A stretch of DNA of 64,000 nucleotides, from contig JAUJMU010000003.1 in assembly GCA_030446715.1 (NCBI GenBank), positions 331,630 to 395,629 of the forward strand. The letters are read 5' to 3'. Shown here piece after piece: positions 8,578 through 17,575 of this stretch. This DNA is from Cytophagales bacterium (GTDB lineage Bacteria > Bacteroidota > Bacteroidia > Cytophagales > 172606-1). The number at the start of each line of letters is the position of its first letter. The first letter of the stretch is position 1. Under the pieces are notes generated by a model. It was not told where the DNA came from, did not search any database, and saw only the letters and a program-made list of their open reading frames with translations. Both the position numbers and the translations under genes were made by a program.

Positions 8578-9696
8578 ATGGAAAAGAAAGTTGTTTTAAT
8601 TGCCTCCGTGCTCAAGCCGGTTAATGATCCCCGAATGTACGAAAAAATAGGAATGGCTTTGTTCAGGCAGGGAAAATACGAAGTTCACATTGCCGGCTTT
8701 TGTTCGCACAAACATGTTCGTGACGAAAAATTCAAATTTCATGTCATCCTGTGCGCGAACAGACTCTCATGGAAAAGGTTTGCAGCACCTGTGATTTTTT
8801 ATAAAAAGATGCTTAAAGTTAAGCCAGATGTAGTAGTGGTTTGCACACCTGATTTACTGATAGTTACAGCTTTATACAGAATATTATTTCGTCCCTTATT
8901 CTTATATGATGTCAGAGAGAACTATTATCTGAACCTTGTTCACACACACTCTTTTCCCCTGTATATCAGGAACTTGTTTGCATTGTTTGTTCGCGCGGCT
9001 GAATGGTTAACTCACCCTCTTATAGACAGATACGTACTGGCAGAAAAATGTTACGTTCAGGAACTTCCTTTCATTAAGAACCGCTACACGGTGCTGGAGA
9101 ATAAATACCAACCGAAATCAGATGTGCTGGTGGTGCCCCGGCGCCGGACCTTTTTTCGTTTGCTGTACACTGGAACCATCGCGGAAACGTACGGAGTTTT
9201 TGAGGCCATCTCTCTGGTCAGAAAGCTGCATCAGGCTGATGGGCGGTACACCCTCACCATTATCGGGTACGCCGCGCAGCCATCTGTCCGGAATCGGGTA
9301 AGGAAGGAAACCAGCGGATGCAGTTACATTCGGGTAATTGGCCTGGATTACCCGGTACCCCATGCAGAAATTATCCGATGTATCAACCTTTCGGATATTG
9401 CCCTGACTCCTTATTTGCCCAACCGGAGCACCAGAGATAAGATTCCGACTAAGTTTTATGAATATATATACCACCGCATTCCCTTTGTGATACAATCTAA
9501 CCCGGCGTGGGAAGCGTTTACCCTCCCCTACCGGGCTGCTATAACCCTTGACTTTACCAATCCTGACCTTTCTGAGTTTCTGGCCAGTATTCATTCCTAC
9601 GCATTCTACCAGACACCTTTTGCATACCGCCACTTAATATTTAACTTAGAGAAATTAAGCAAAGTATTTAGCAATAAAATATACCAATTTAATTAG
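8578..9696 (+). CDS. Glycosyltransferase, GT4-like
   Basis: A 372-residue GT-B-fold enzyme. The N-terminal half (about 1-180) opens with a short strand (VVLIASVLKPVNDPR) and contains VVVCTPDLLIVTALY. The C-terminal half has LLYTGTIAETYGVFEAI, the usual start of the donor-binding domain, and DKIPTKFYEYIYHRIPFV, which matches the GT4 donor site region. It would transfer a sugar from an activated donor to a surface glycan; donor and acceptor are unknown. The gene looks more AT-rich than dapD and mnmE on either side, which may indicate transfer. Confidence 0.8.
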   Translation: MEKKVVLIASVLKPVNDPRMYEKIGMALFRQGKYEVHIAGFCSHKHVRDEKFKFHVILCANRLSWKRFAAPVIFYKKMLKVKPDVVVVCTPDLLIVTALYRILFRPLFLYDVRENYYLNLVHTHSFPLYIRNLFALFVRAAEWLTHPLIDRYVLAEKCYVQELPFIKNRYTVLENKYQPKSDVLVVPRRRTFFRLLYTGTIAETYGVFEAISLVRKLHQADGRYTLTIIGYAAQPSVRNRVRKETSGCSYIRVIGLDYPVPHAEIIRCINLSDIALTPYLPNRSTRDKIPTKFYEYIYHRIPFVIQSNPAWEAFTLPYRAAITLDFTNPDLSEFLASIHSYAFYQTPFAYRHLIFNLEKLSKVFSNKIYQFN

Positions 9697-9719
9697 TAAA
9701 TCCCCCCCGAAATTACTAA
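9693..9719. repeat. Inverted repeat TTAGTAA/TTACTAA at the end of the glycosyltransferase gene
   Basis: Seven-base arms (9693-9699 and 9713-9719) enclose 13 bases that include C7. The left arm overlaps the stop codon. It could be a weak AT-rich terminator (an ATTTTT tract follows) or part of the control region of the next gene. Confidence 0.4.
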
Positions 9720-9724
9720 AATTT

Positions 9725-9744
9725 TTAGCATTTTAATTTGCTAA
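9725..9744. promoter_or_regulatory. Candidate metalloregulator operator
   Basis: TTAGCA-N8-TGCTAA is a perfect 6-bp inverted repeat, ending 7 bases before the start codon of the DtxR/MntR-type gene. The position suits autorepression. The sequence shares the TTAG...CTAA ends of DtxR-class operators, but it is not a published consensus that I can match exactly. Confidence 0.45.
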
Positions 9745-9751
9745 TAATGAT

Positions 9752-10408
9752 ATGAACCTGCATATAGCTGAAGAGAATTATATCAAGATTATTTACAAGA
9801 TAGAGGCGCAGAGTCAATCGGAGGCGAATACGAATGCTATCGCTGAGTCTGCCCAAACCAAAGCAGCTTCCGTAAGCGACATGCTCAGGAAGCTTGCCCA
9901 AAAAGGCCTGATCAACTATGTAAAGTATCAGGGGGTTACCCTGACGGATCAGGGCCGGAAGCATGCCTTGTCCATTATCCGCAAGCATCGGCTATGGGAA
10001 GTATTTTTGGTAGACAAACTAGGCTTCAAATGGGATGAAATCCACGAGATTGCCGAGCAACTGGAACATGTCCGGTCTCCACTGTTGATAGAGCGTCTGG
10101 ATGCTTTTTTGAACTATCCTGAATTTGACCCGCATGGGGATCCTATCCCAAATGCCAGGGGCCAGATCAGCAGCCTGCGTCAGGTATTCCTTTCAGACAT
10201 GGAATCCGGCAAAACGGGCGTTGTCGCAGGAGTGAAAGACAGTTCTACCCTATTCCTGCAGTATCTGGACAAAATAGGCATTGGAATCGGGTCAGGTTTT
10301 ACGATCGTTGAAAAGATCAGTTTTGACCAGTCAGTTGAATTACTGGTTGATAACCGGAAAATACTCATTTCACGTGACGTGGCTGCCAACCTGTTTTCAA
10401 TGGAGTAA
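9752..10408 (+). CDS. DtxR/MntR-family metal-dependent regulator
   Basis: A 218-residue protein with three recognisable parts. Residues about 1-65 form a winged helix (EENYIKIIYKIE, then TKAASVSDMLRKLAQKGLI). Residues about 66-140 form the metal-binding dimerisation domain (RKHRLWEVFLVDKLGFKWDEIHEIAEQLEHV with the usual His/Glu ligands). Residues about 145-218 form a FeoA/SH3-like domain. The family represses metal uptake or efflux genes when manganese or ferrous iron is bound. No transporter is adjacent, so the gene may control targets elsewhere; the palindrome just upstream suggests autoregulation. Manganese versus iron cannot be decided from sequence alone. Confidence 0.9.
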   Translation: MNLHIAEENYIKIIYKIEAQSQSEANTNAIAESAQTKAASVSDMLRKLAQKGLINYVKYQGVTLTDQGRKHALSIIRKHRLWEVFLVDKLGFKWDEIHEIAEQLEHVRSPLLIERLDAFLNYPEFDPHGDPIPNARGQISSLRQVFLSDMESGKTGVVAGVKDSSTLFLQYLDKIGIGIGSGFTIVEKISFDQSVELLVDNRKILISRDVAANLFSME

Positions 10409-10663
10409 TTAAACAGTGATAAAAAGCTGACGAGTTTGCAAAATTGACTATACAACAATTAATATATAAAATGCCCTCACAGTTACATAAGTAATTTTTA
10501 GATTGCATAGCATTTATAACGATTAATTGTTGCTGTTTAGATATGTAAATAAATTTTTAATGTGAGTTTAAAAATGTATGCGGGTGCAAATAAAACCTGA
10601 ATTGCATCTACTGTCTATTTAACTATGTAAACTAAGCGTCACAGAACCTCAACCTAGCATTGC

Positions 10664-12058
10664 TTGTTTAATCATCTTAAAATTCTATTTGCCGAATTGT
10701 TACTTCATCAGGATACAATTGTAGCCCTTGCTACTCCGCCCGGTGCCGGTGCCATAGCTGTAATCAGGTTATCGGGACCAGATGCTTTTTTTGTCACCAA
10801 CCAGATGTTCAGGGGCAAGGATTTACTCCTGCAGCGGAGTCATACTGTCCATTTTGGTGCCCTGTATGATGGAGAGACTTTGCTGGATGAGGTGGTAGTT
10901 ACTATTTTCCGGTCCCCTCACTCCTATACCAGAGAAGATGTAATTGAAATTTCGTGTCACGGCTCCGAATACATCGCCCGCCTGATCATCCAAAGCATTC
11001 TGAAACACGGAGTCCGGCTCGCAAAGCCCGGAGAATTCACCCAACGGGCTTTTTTGAATGGCCGTTTTGATCTGACCCAGGCCGAAGCCGTAGCCGACCT
11101 GATTGCATCCGACTCTGACGCAAGCCACCGCACGGCCCTTAATCAGATGCGGGGAGGTTTTTCCCGCCAGATCCGCGCATTGCGGGAGCAACTGATCCAC
11201 TTTGCATCCCTCATTGAACTGGAGCTTGACTTCGGCGAAGAAGATGTAGAATTTGCTGACCGTCAGGACCTGCACAACCTCCTGCTGAGCATCCGGAAAG
11301 TAGTTTACGATCTGGTTGGGTCCTTTCAGGCGGGCAATGCCATCAAAAATGGAATTCCAATGGTGATTGCCGGGAAGCCCAACGCCGGAAAATCAACCCT
11401 CCTGAATACGCTGCTGCGGGAAGAAAAAGCAATTGTATCCGAAATACCCGGTACGACCCGGGATGTGATTGAAGATGAACTGGTGATGGAAGGCATACGG
11501 TTCAGACTGATTGACACGGCCGGCTTACGCGAAACCACCGATGCCATTGAGGCCATCGGGGTGGCCCGTACCCGCGAGAAAATAAAGATTGCCTCGCTTG
11601 TTCTATACCTGTTCGATGCATCCATCACCACCCCGGAACAACTGGAGGAAGAGCTGCAGGAAATCCGGGAAAGCGGTATACCCTACATTGCCGTTGGCAA
11701 TAAATGGGATCTGGTGCGGGATCGCGCCGGCTGGGAAATGCAGGACCACCTGGTATTTATATCCGCAGCAAAGGACTGGCAGGTAGATGAACTGAAGACC
11801 CGGATCGTGCAGATGGTCCACGCCGATCAGTGGAAGAAAACCGATACAATGGTTACCAACCTCCGGCACTATCAGAGTCTCCGCCTTACCCACGATGCCA
11901 TAACGCAGGTGATGACCTCTCTCCACAGCGGCATATCCGGCGATATACTGGCCCTTGACATCCGGACGGCCCTGCAACACATGGGCGAAATCACCGGCGA
12001 AATCACGACTGATGATTTGCTGGATAATATTTTCTCAAAGTTCTGCATCGGAAAGTAA
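10664..12058 (+). CDS. mnmE: tRNA modification GTPase MnmE
   Basis: MnmE works with MnmG to install 5-carboxymethylaminomethyl groups on wobble uridines. The N-terminal tetrahydrofolate-binding domain starts at DTIVALATPPGAGAIAVIRL, the G domain has the P-loop GKPNAGKS and the motif DTAGLRET, and the protein ends with the required FCIGK. The frame has no ATG start: it opens with TTG at 10664, and another TTG at 10697 would give LLHQDTIVALATPP, closer to the usual N-terminus. I therefore suspect the real start is 10697 (453 residues). It is monocistronic and ends at a hairpin. Confidence 0.95.
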   Translation: MFNHLKILFAELLLHQDTIVALATPPGAGAIAVIRLSGPDAFFVTNQMFRGKDLLLQRSHTVHFGALYDGETLLDEVVVTIFRSPHSYTREDVIEISCHGSEYIARLIIQSILKHGVRLAKPGEFTQRAFLNGRFDLTQAEAVADLIASDSDASHRTALNQMRGGFSRQIRALREQLIHFASLIELELDFGEEDVEFADRQDLHNLLLSIRKVVYDLVGSFQAGNAIKNGIPMVIAGKPNAGKSTLLNTLLREEKAIVSEIPGTTRDVIEDELVMEGIRFRLIDTAGLRETTDAIEAIGVARTREKIKIASLVLYLFDASITTPEQLEEELQEIRESGIPYIAVGNKWDLVRDRAGWEMQDHLVFISAAKDWQVDELKTRIVQMVHADQWKKTDTMVTNLRHYQSLRLTHDAITQVMTSLHSGISGDILALDIRTALQHMGEITGEITTDDLLDNIFSKFCIGK

Positions 12059-12104
12059 CCAGCTAAACAAAGAGATACAATAAACTAAACAAAACCTGCA
12101 AATC

Positions 12105-12127
12105 AGCCCGTAAAAGGGCTTTTTTTG
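12105..12127 (+). terminator. Intrinsic terminator after mnmE
   Basis: Stem AGCCC/GGGCT with loop GTAAAA, followed by seven T. It lies 47 bases after the mnmE stop. Confidence 0.8.
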
Positions 12128-12183
12128 TGCCGTATCCTCTGGATAGTGTGGATTACCTGAGCTACCCTGTGAGGTGAGGGCCC

Positions 12184-14619
12184 TTAAAACTTATAGCTGT
12201 ACCCGATGCGGATAATCTGCGTTTCGTACAGGTCAGTGCTGCGCAGGTGAACGCCACTGGTCCGAATATCCCGTTTGATCCGCATGGTATTAAACAGATC
12301 ACTGGCGTTGAAGAACAGCTCTCCCCTGCCCTTTTGCAAGGCTTTTTTCAGGCCCACATCTACCGAATACCTTGCCGCTATTTCTCCCTGGGGTACAATA
12401 TCCGGCGCTAAATAAATACCGGTCAACTGGAGATCCAGCTGATCGGGCAAATGAACGTTGCCATTGAACTTAAGATTGCCCGTATAGTTCTGCAACCGTT
12501 CTCCCTGGTAAATAACCGGGGCAGGGTATTGATTTTCTACCGAAAAGCCTTCCAGGACGTTTTCGTATATATTCAGGTTGACATTGAACGAAAACCATTG
12601 CGTCACCTCCTGGTTCAATACAAGTTCCAGGCCGGTATTGTAGCCCCTGTCCGCATTTTGCATCAGGGAATACAGCGTTGTGCCGCCCGGAATCGCCGTT
12701 ACAATCCGGGTAATTACCCCACTCAGGCGGCGGTGGTAGCCAGCTGAATAAAAGTATCCTTTCTCCCAATTGGTCTTATAGCCTACTTCCAGGGTTCGGG
12801 TGAACTGCGGGCGCAACGCCGGATTCCCTACTTTCAGAATCTGGGGATCGTCGTACTTGGGAAATATTCTCAGGTCGCCTTCATCCGGACGGTCTACCCG
12901 CCGGTTGTAAAAAAGGGAGATCCGGTTTTTATCATTGATCAGATAAGCCAGGCGCAGGTTGGGAAAGGGCTGGGTATACTGGTAGCCGTCACTGCGGTAG
13001 GTATTGTGGTTAGGTTCTACCTCATAATTCACCTTCACGTATTCTACCCGCAAACCGGCTTCTACTTCCACCCGCTTGCTTTCATACACGTAATTTCCGT
13101 ATAGGGCCGGAATGACTTCATTGTACACCGCCTTCCCGTCCGCATCAATGTCCATCGGCGAATTGGTGCCGGGAAAAAACTGCATGTTGGTTGGAATGTT
13201 TCGCCAGCGGAATTTTGCCCCGGTTTCAATACGTCCGTGCTTCAGGGGACGGACGTAGTCTACATTTACATCCGTTACGTATTGATCGGCAATAAGTTTA
13301 AAGGAGTCTTGTCCGAAGACGGCGGGCAAGGTATTGGTGATAAAGTACTTTTCGTCTTCGCGCAGAAAGCTGTAATTGAAGCCTGCCTCTAACCGGTGAC
13401 CGGGTTGTTTGAAGGTATGCCCGTACGCACCAGACACGGTAATGGTCGAATTCACTTCGTCTTCGTAAAACTGCCACAGTTGATTTCGTTCTTCGGTTTG
13501 GGCATTGAAATAGGGCAAATCGCCCCGGTCAATGTGCCCTTCCCGTCCGTACAAACCCGAGACAGTAAATGAATTTTGATCATCTGGCAGCCAATCCACG
13601 CCACTTTTTACGGTGATGGCCGTCTGCGTCCGGTTTTCCTGGTATTGCTGGGTAATCTGGTCGCCATTCTCGTAGACCCGGTCGGTAAACTCGTTTTTAT
13701 TGAGTCGTTTCTGATGCAGTATATCGCCCTGCAAAAACAGGTTTATCTTCTTCCTGCGGTAGTTGAAGGAGGCCGTGGGGTTCAGTTTAGGGGTGTAGGC
13801 ATACTGAGAACGAATGGTGGGCAGATTGACTCTTTTTTCGCCTAAAGCCCCCAGTCCGGCAATGAAGCCCACTTTGCCATTCAATCCTTCTTTTTTCTCT
13901 TTTTTCAGCACAATATTGATAATACCGGCCATGCCGTTGGCATCGTATCGGGCGGAAGGATTATTGATGATTTCAATTTTCTCAACGGCCGAAGCCGGAA
14001 TATTATCCAGACCGGCCTGATTGCCAAATCCAGTCAAAGCGGTTTGCTTGCCATCGATTAAAACCGTAACCCGGGCACTGCCCCGCAATTGCACCTGCCC
14101 TTCCTGGGTAATGGTGATTCCGGGCAGATTTTGCATAGCCTGTAAAGCGGAACCTCCGGCCTGGCTGCTGTTCTCTTCCAGATTAAACGTTTTTTTATCC
14201 AATCCCTCCGAAATGACATCCTGCGTCCCGGTGACGACAACTTCCTGCAGGGCTTGTACATCTTCCTGCAATTCAGTCGTGCCCAGGTCCAGAAATGCAC
14301 TCAACCGCCCCACCTGTATTACCTGGGAATGACTCCGGTATCCCATAAAAGAAACGGACAGCTTGTAATCGGCGGGTATTATGTCCCTGAGGATAAAACG
14401 TCCCTGCTCATCGGTAACCGTACCGGCTACAAAAGCACTGTCTTTGGGGGTAGACAGCATCACGTGGACATAGGGCAAGACTCTTTTATTTTGCCTGGCA
14501 CGGACCAGACCGGATAAGGTGATACCGCTTGTCTGGGCCTGCGCCATCAATGTCCAAAAACAAATCAACCAGACAATAAGCACGCTTTGCTTCATGGTAA
14601 AAACAGGATTACTCCGCAA
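12184..14619 (-). CDS. TonB-dependent outer-membrane receptor
   Basis: An 811-residue protein. A signal peptide (about 1-28, ending AQAQ) precedes a CarboxypepD_reg-like beta-sandwich (about 33-115: SGLVRARQ... DIIPADYKLSVSFMGYRSHSQ). A plug domain follows (about 130-240: ITITQEGQVQLRGSARVTVLIDGK and NPSARYDANGMAGIINIVLKK), then a 22-strand barrel ending in an aromatic residue (GYSYKF), as outer-membrane proteins require. It belongs to the FecA-like 'outer membrane beta-barrel family' rather than the SusC family, and no SusD gene is adjacent. The substrate is unknown. The leader contains a strong hairpin at 14661-14693. Confidence 0.92.
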   Translation of the reverse strand: MRSNPVFTMKQSVLIVWLICFWTLMAQAQTSGITLSGLVRARQNKRVLPYVHVMLSTPKDSAFVAGTVTDEQGRFILRDIIPADYKLSVSFMGYRSHSQVIQVGRLSAFLDLGTTELQEDVQALQEVVVTGTQDVISEGLDKKTFNLEENSSQAGGSALQAMQNLPGITITQEGQVQLRGSARVTVLIDGKQTALTGFGNQAGLDNIPASAVEKIEIINNPSARYDANGMAGIINIVLKKEKKEGLNGKVGFIAGLGALGEKRVNLPTIRSQYAYTPKLNPTASFNYRRKKINLFLQGDILHQKRLNKNEFTDRVYENGDQITQQYQENRTQTAITVKSGVDWLPDDQNSFTVSGLYGREGHIDRGDLPYFNAQTEERNQLWQFYEDEVNSTITVSGAYGHTFKQPGHRLEAGFNYSFLREDEKYFITNTLPAVFGQDSFKLIADQYVTDVNVDYVRPLKHGRIETGAKFRWRNIPTNMQFFPGTNSPMDIDADGKAVYNEVIPALYGNYVYESKRVEVEAGLRVEYVKVNYEVEPNHNTYRSDGYQYTQPFPNLRLAYLINDKNRISLFYNRRVDRPDEGDLRIFPKYDDPQILKVGNPALRPQFTRTLEVGYKTNWEKGYFYSAGYHRRLSGVITRIVTAIPGGTTLYSLMQNADRGYNTGLELVLNQEVTQWFSFNVNLNIYENVLEGFSVENQYPAPVIYQGERLQNYTGNLKFNGNVHLPDQLDLQLTGIYLAPDIVPQGEIAARYSVDVGLKKALQKGRGELFFNASDLFNTMRIKRDIRTSGVHLRSTDLYETQIIRIGYSYKF

Positions 14620-15048
14620 AGATGGCTTTCAATTGCCAGATCCGGATTGACAAATCGGAAAAACCTTTCGGATTTGGGTAATCCGAAAGGTTTAACGACA
14701 CTTTTCTTTTCCGACAAGGTAAGACGCCTTCTATAATGTGTTTGACATCGGGACTTACAACCATTATCGGGTGGCTGACTGAGGTACACGACTGCATCAC
14801 GGATGACCGGCTTAGTTAACTTAACATAATTAAATTTGTAACAACATAAATTTGTAATTCTAATCCCTTTTTCACCTTTTACTGCGAACATCTTCCATGT
14901 GCCGGCAGTTAAATGCTCTAAGCCCGCAATGCCCGGACATTTTTGCCTGAATGATTTTTGCCCTAATTTAGCTTCGGCAAATGCAAAAGGTTTAGGCTAC
15001 ATTTGCCGGACAATCATTTGACAATCACGGACAATTTAATCTCCCCAT
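14620..15048. other. Divergent intergenic region, TonB receptor / gltA
   Basis: No gene is seen. It contains the hairpin at 14661-14693 and two direct copies of TAAATTTGTAA (14831-14841 and 14847-14857, 16 bases apart) that could be protein-binding sites or promoter-like elements. The half facing gltA probably holds the gltA promoter. Confidence 0.6.
14661..14693. repeat. Perfect 14-bp hairpin in the receptor leader
   Basis: Arms 14661-14674 and 14680-14693 (AAACCTTTCGGATT / AATCCGAAAGGTTT) enclose TGGGT. Read leftward, a run of five T follows, so it has the form of an intrinsic terminator lying 42 bases upstream of the TonB receptor start. It could attenuate the receptor gene or stop transcription coming from the right. 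Confidence 0.7.
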
Positions 15049-16335
15049 ATGCCAGATTTTGCTGAACTACGCGTAAACGGCCAATCTTATCAACTTCCCC
15101 TTGTGGTTGGCACTGAGAATGAAACGGCTATCGACATCAATGACCTCCGCGACCAATCCGGTCTGGTTACCCTCGACAAAGGGTACAAGAATACGGGTGC
15201 TACCAAAAGCGCCATTACCTTTCTGGATGGTGAGCAAGGCATACTCCGTTACCGGGGATATCCGATCGAACAACTGGCCGAAAAGTCTTCCTTTCTGGAA
15301 GTGGCCTACCTGCTGATCTACGGGGAATTGCCGGACAAAACCCAATTGAGCAGTTTTGAACACGAAATCCGCATTCATACCCTCGTAAATGAGGATACCA
15401 AAAAGATTTTCGACGGCTTCCCGGTCAATGCCCACCCGATGGGCGTGTTGTCTTCGCTGGTGTGTTCACTGACGGCTTTCTATCCGGAAGCAGTCGAAAA
15501 CCAGACGCCCGAGCAGGAGCAGCTTTCAATCATCCGGTTGCTGGCCAAAATGCCCACCATTGCTGCCTGGGCGTACAAGAACCAGATGAAGCACCCGGTT
15601 AACTACCCCAAAAACAGCCTCGATTACTGCTCAAACTTCCTCTATATGATGTTTGCCCTGCCGGTAGAAGATTATGAGGTGAACCCGGTGGTAGTGGATG
15701 CGCTCAACAAACTTTTAATCCTGCACGCCGACCACGAACAAAACTGCTCCACCTCCACCGTGAGACTGGTAGGATCGTCGAAGGCGAGTTTGTACTCAGC
15801 TATTTCCGCGGGAATCAACGCCCTGTGGGGGCCACTGCACGGAGGTGCCAACCAGGAGGTAATCGAAATGCTGGAAGCCATCCGGGCAGATGGTGGTGAT
15901 ACCAGTAAGTACATACAGATGGCCAAGAATAAAGCCAGCGGTTTCCGCCTGATGGGCTTTGGTCACCGGGTTTACAAGAACTTTGATCCCCGGGCCAAAA
16001 TTATCAAAGTAGCTGCCGACGAGGTACTCAATCAACTGGGGATTAATGATCCGGTGCTGGACATTGCCAAACAACTGGAAGAAGCCGCCCTTAAGGATGA
16101 ATACTTTGTTGAACGCAAGCTGTACCCCAACGTAGATTTTTACTCCGGTATTATTTACCGGGCCCTGGGAATTCCTACCAACATGTTTACGGTCATGTTT
16201 GCCCTGGGACGCCTTCCCGGCTGGATTGCCCAGTGGAAAGAAATGCGGGAAGGAAAGGAGCCGATTGGTCGCCCCCGTCAGATTTACGTTGGCCAGACTG
16301 AAAGATCCTACACGTCAATTGATCAGCGAAAGTAA
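15049..16335 (+). CDS. gltA: Citrate synthase
   Basis: A 428-residue type II (hexameric, NADH-sensitive class) citrate synthase that condenses acetyl-CoA and oxaloacetate at the entry of the TCA cycle. Active-site regions are visible: HADHEQNCSTSTVR and GPLHGGANQEV carry the catalytic His residues, and GFGHRVYKNFDPRAK carries the substrate-binding His and Arg. The Asp of the catalytic triad is in PNVDFYSGI. The N-terminal beta-rich extension (about 1-45) is typical of the Gram-negative type. It appears monocistronic. Confidence 0.96.
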   Translation: MPDFAELRVNGQSYQLPLVVGTENETAIDINDLRDQSGLVTLDKGYKNTGATKSAITFLDGEQGILRYRGYPIEQLAEKSSFLEVAYLLIYGELPDKTQLSSFEHEIRIHTLVNEDTKKIFDGFPVNAHPMGVLSSLVCSLTAFYPEAVENQTPEQEQLSIIRLLAKMPTIAAWAYKNQMKHPVNYPKNSLDYCSNFLYMMFALPVEDYEVNPVVVDALNKLLILHADHEQNCSTSTVRLVGSSKASLYSAISAGINALWGPLHGGANQEVIEMLEAIRADGGDTSKYIQMAKNKASGFRLMGFGHRVYKNFDPRAKIIKVAADEVLNQLGINDPVLDIAKQLEEAALKDEYFVERKLYPNVDFYSGIIYRALGIPTNMFTVMFALGRLPGWIAQWKEMREGKEPIGRPRQIYVGQTERSYTSIDQRK

Positions 16336-16358
16336 CGGGGTATCCGGAGGATAGTCGT

Positions 16359-16478
16359 TTTAAGCAAAGAAACTGCCGACATAATTTGCCCCGCCTGGCA
16401 ATAGCCGTTTTTGGTGCCGGTTAAGTCCAGGTGATCGCGCAGCACCCACAGCAGTGGCGGGATGCCGTAAACAAGCAT
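16359..16478 (-). pseudogene. Remnant of an IorA-like [2Fe-2S] oxidoreductase subunit, internally deleted
   Basis: Read leftward, the frame gives PPLLWVLRDHLDLTGTK and then directly NGYCQAGQIMSAVSLLK. In isoquinoline 1-oxidoreductase alpha-type subunits the first segment precedes the plant-type [2Fe-2S] cysteines and the second belongs to the CGYCQ-GQIMSA region of the helical second cluster, about 60-70 residues later. Here they are fused in frame, so the first cluster and the linker are gone. Sequence before and after is degenerate and no large subunit gene follows. This is a relic, not a functional subunit. Confidence 0.7.
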
Positions 16479-16565
16479 GGAGGAGATGTTACCCTGATCC
16501 ATCTTCCCGAGAACGGTGGGATATTGAGCCACCCTACTTATCCACATCTGGCTCACTTTCCTGCG

Positions 16566-17456
16566 TTACCCCTTCCCTTGCTCAACAGAAAACGGCAGGG
16601 TTGGCTCAATTTTCCGCGGTACCTTCAGGTCATGAACAGGCTTCCAGACTATCTTCTTCCCATCCGGAGTTCCTTTCTCAAGCACCCTTGAGCAGGTAAA
16701 ATCCTCATCAGAATTGGCTTCAAGGCAATACACTTCCGTAAGGGACAGGTGGGTATCGGCAAAACGGGTGGCAATGGCATAATTACAGGTCCGGCAGGCA
16801 TCTGCCTGGCTGGGATATAACAATGCATCTACGGGCCTGCCCTCCCGCTCATAGAGCAGGTAATGACCGATCATTGAAGAAATGGCGTAATCGCCGGAAG
16901 AAAAAGTATCGCAGTACATCCGGTGCAGTTCAGTTAATTGAACTTCCTCCTCCTCAGAAAGTGCTTCGGACTCGCGGCTGAACTCCTGCCTTTTTTCCAG
17001 AATGGGCGTCCAGATATCAGACTTACTGAACTTATCCGTCAGAAAAAGATAAAAAAGCGAGTTTTCTGGCCGGACTACCTTCCACCTGCTCATGTAAACC
17101 CGCTCCCCGGGTTCGGGCCTGGCCTCTTTCAGGGCCGTAATGGGACTATCTGCTGCATAGAAAACCGGGCAACCGGCTTTATTGGCTCTCGCCTCGTCGC
17201 ATTTATGGGGTGAAGGATAGGAGAAGGAAGCTACTTTATTCCGTTCCTCCGGGGTAGCTAACACCTTTTCTTTGGTAACCCGGAAAAGGGGAATTCCAAA
17301 GGAATGGGTTTCATACCGGTAGGTGAGCCTGGAAAGCCGGCCCAGCCCTTCCTGAATTATCTTTTTAGCCTCTTCCCTCTGATCCTTCTTCCATTCCCGG
17401 AACGCATGCTGACAGACCTCGGTCAGCGGCTGGCTGATTGATTTTTGAATTGGCAT
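16566..17456 (-). CDS. Orphan RES-domain protein
   Basis: A 296-residue protein. RES-fold features are an Arg early in the domain (GIPLFRVTKEK), the segment FYAADSPITALKEARP (the conserved Glu in the E of KEARP) and a late Ser within LLYPSQADACRTCNYAIATRF. RES domains of toxin-antitoxin systems consume NAD+. Unlike the small toxin at the left edge, this protein has an N-terminal helical extension of about 60 residues and no Xre-type antitoxin beside it. It may be a standalone RES enzyme, an effector, or a defence component. It is monocistronic and flanked by gltA and hc1. Confidence 0.75.
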   Translation of the reverse strand: MPIQKSISQPLTEVCQHAFREWKKDQREEAKKIIQEGLGRLSRLTYRYETHSFGIPLFRVTKEKVLATPEERNKVASFSYPSPHKCDEARANKAGCPVFYAADSPITALKEARPEPGERVYMSRWKVVRPENSLFYLFLTDKFSKSDIWTPILEKRQEFSRESEALSEEEEVQLTELHRMYCDTFSSGDYAISSMIGHYLLYEREGRPVDALLYPSQADACRTCNYAIATRFADTHLSLTEVYCLEANSDEDFTCSRVLEKGTPDGKKIVWKPVHDLKVPRKIEPTLPFSVEQGKG

Positions 17457-17526
17457 AGCACAAAAAATTGCCTATTGCCTCTTACGGGAAGAACGTAAAA
17501 AGTATACACCTGCCCAGAGTATAATG

Positions 17527-17549
17527 AAAAAGCGCCTTGCGGCGCTTTT
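17527..17549 (-). terminator. Intrinsic terminator of the Hc1 gene
   Basis: Stem AAAAGCGCC / GGCGCTTTT with loop TTGC; read leftward it ends in a T-run. It lies 27 bases after the Hc1 stop. Confidence 0.85.
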
Positions 17550-17575
17550 CAATCATGCGTTTTGATCTACCTTGC

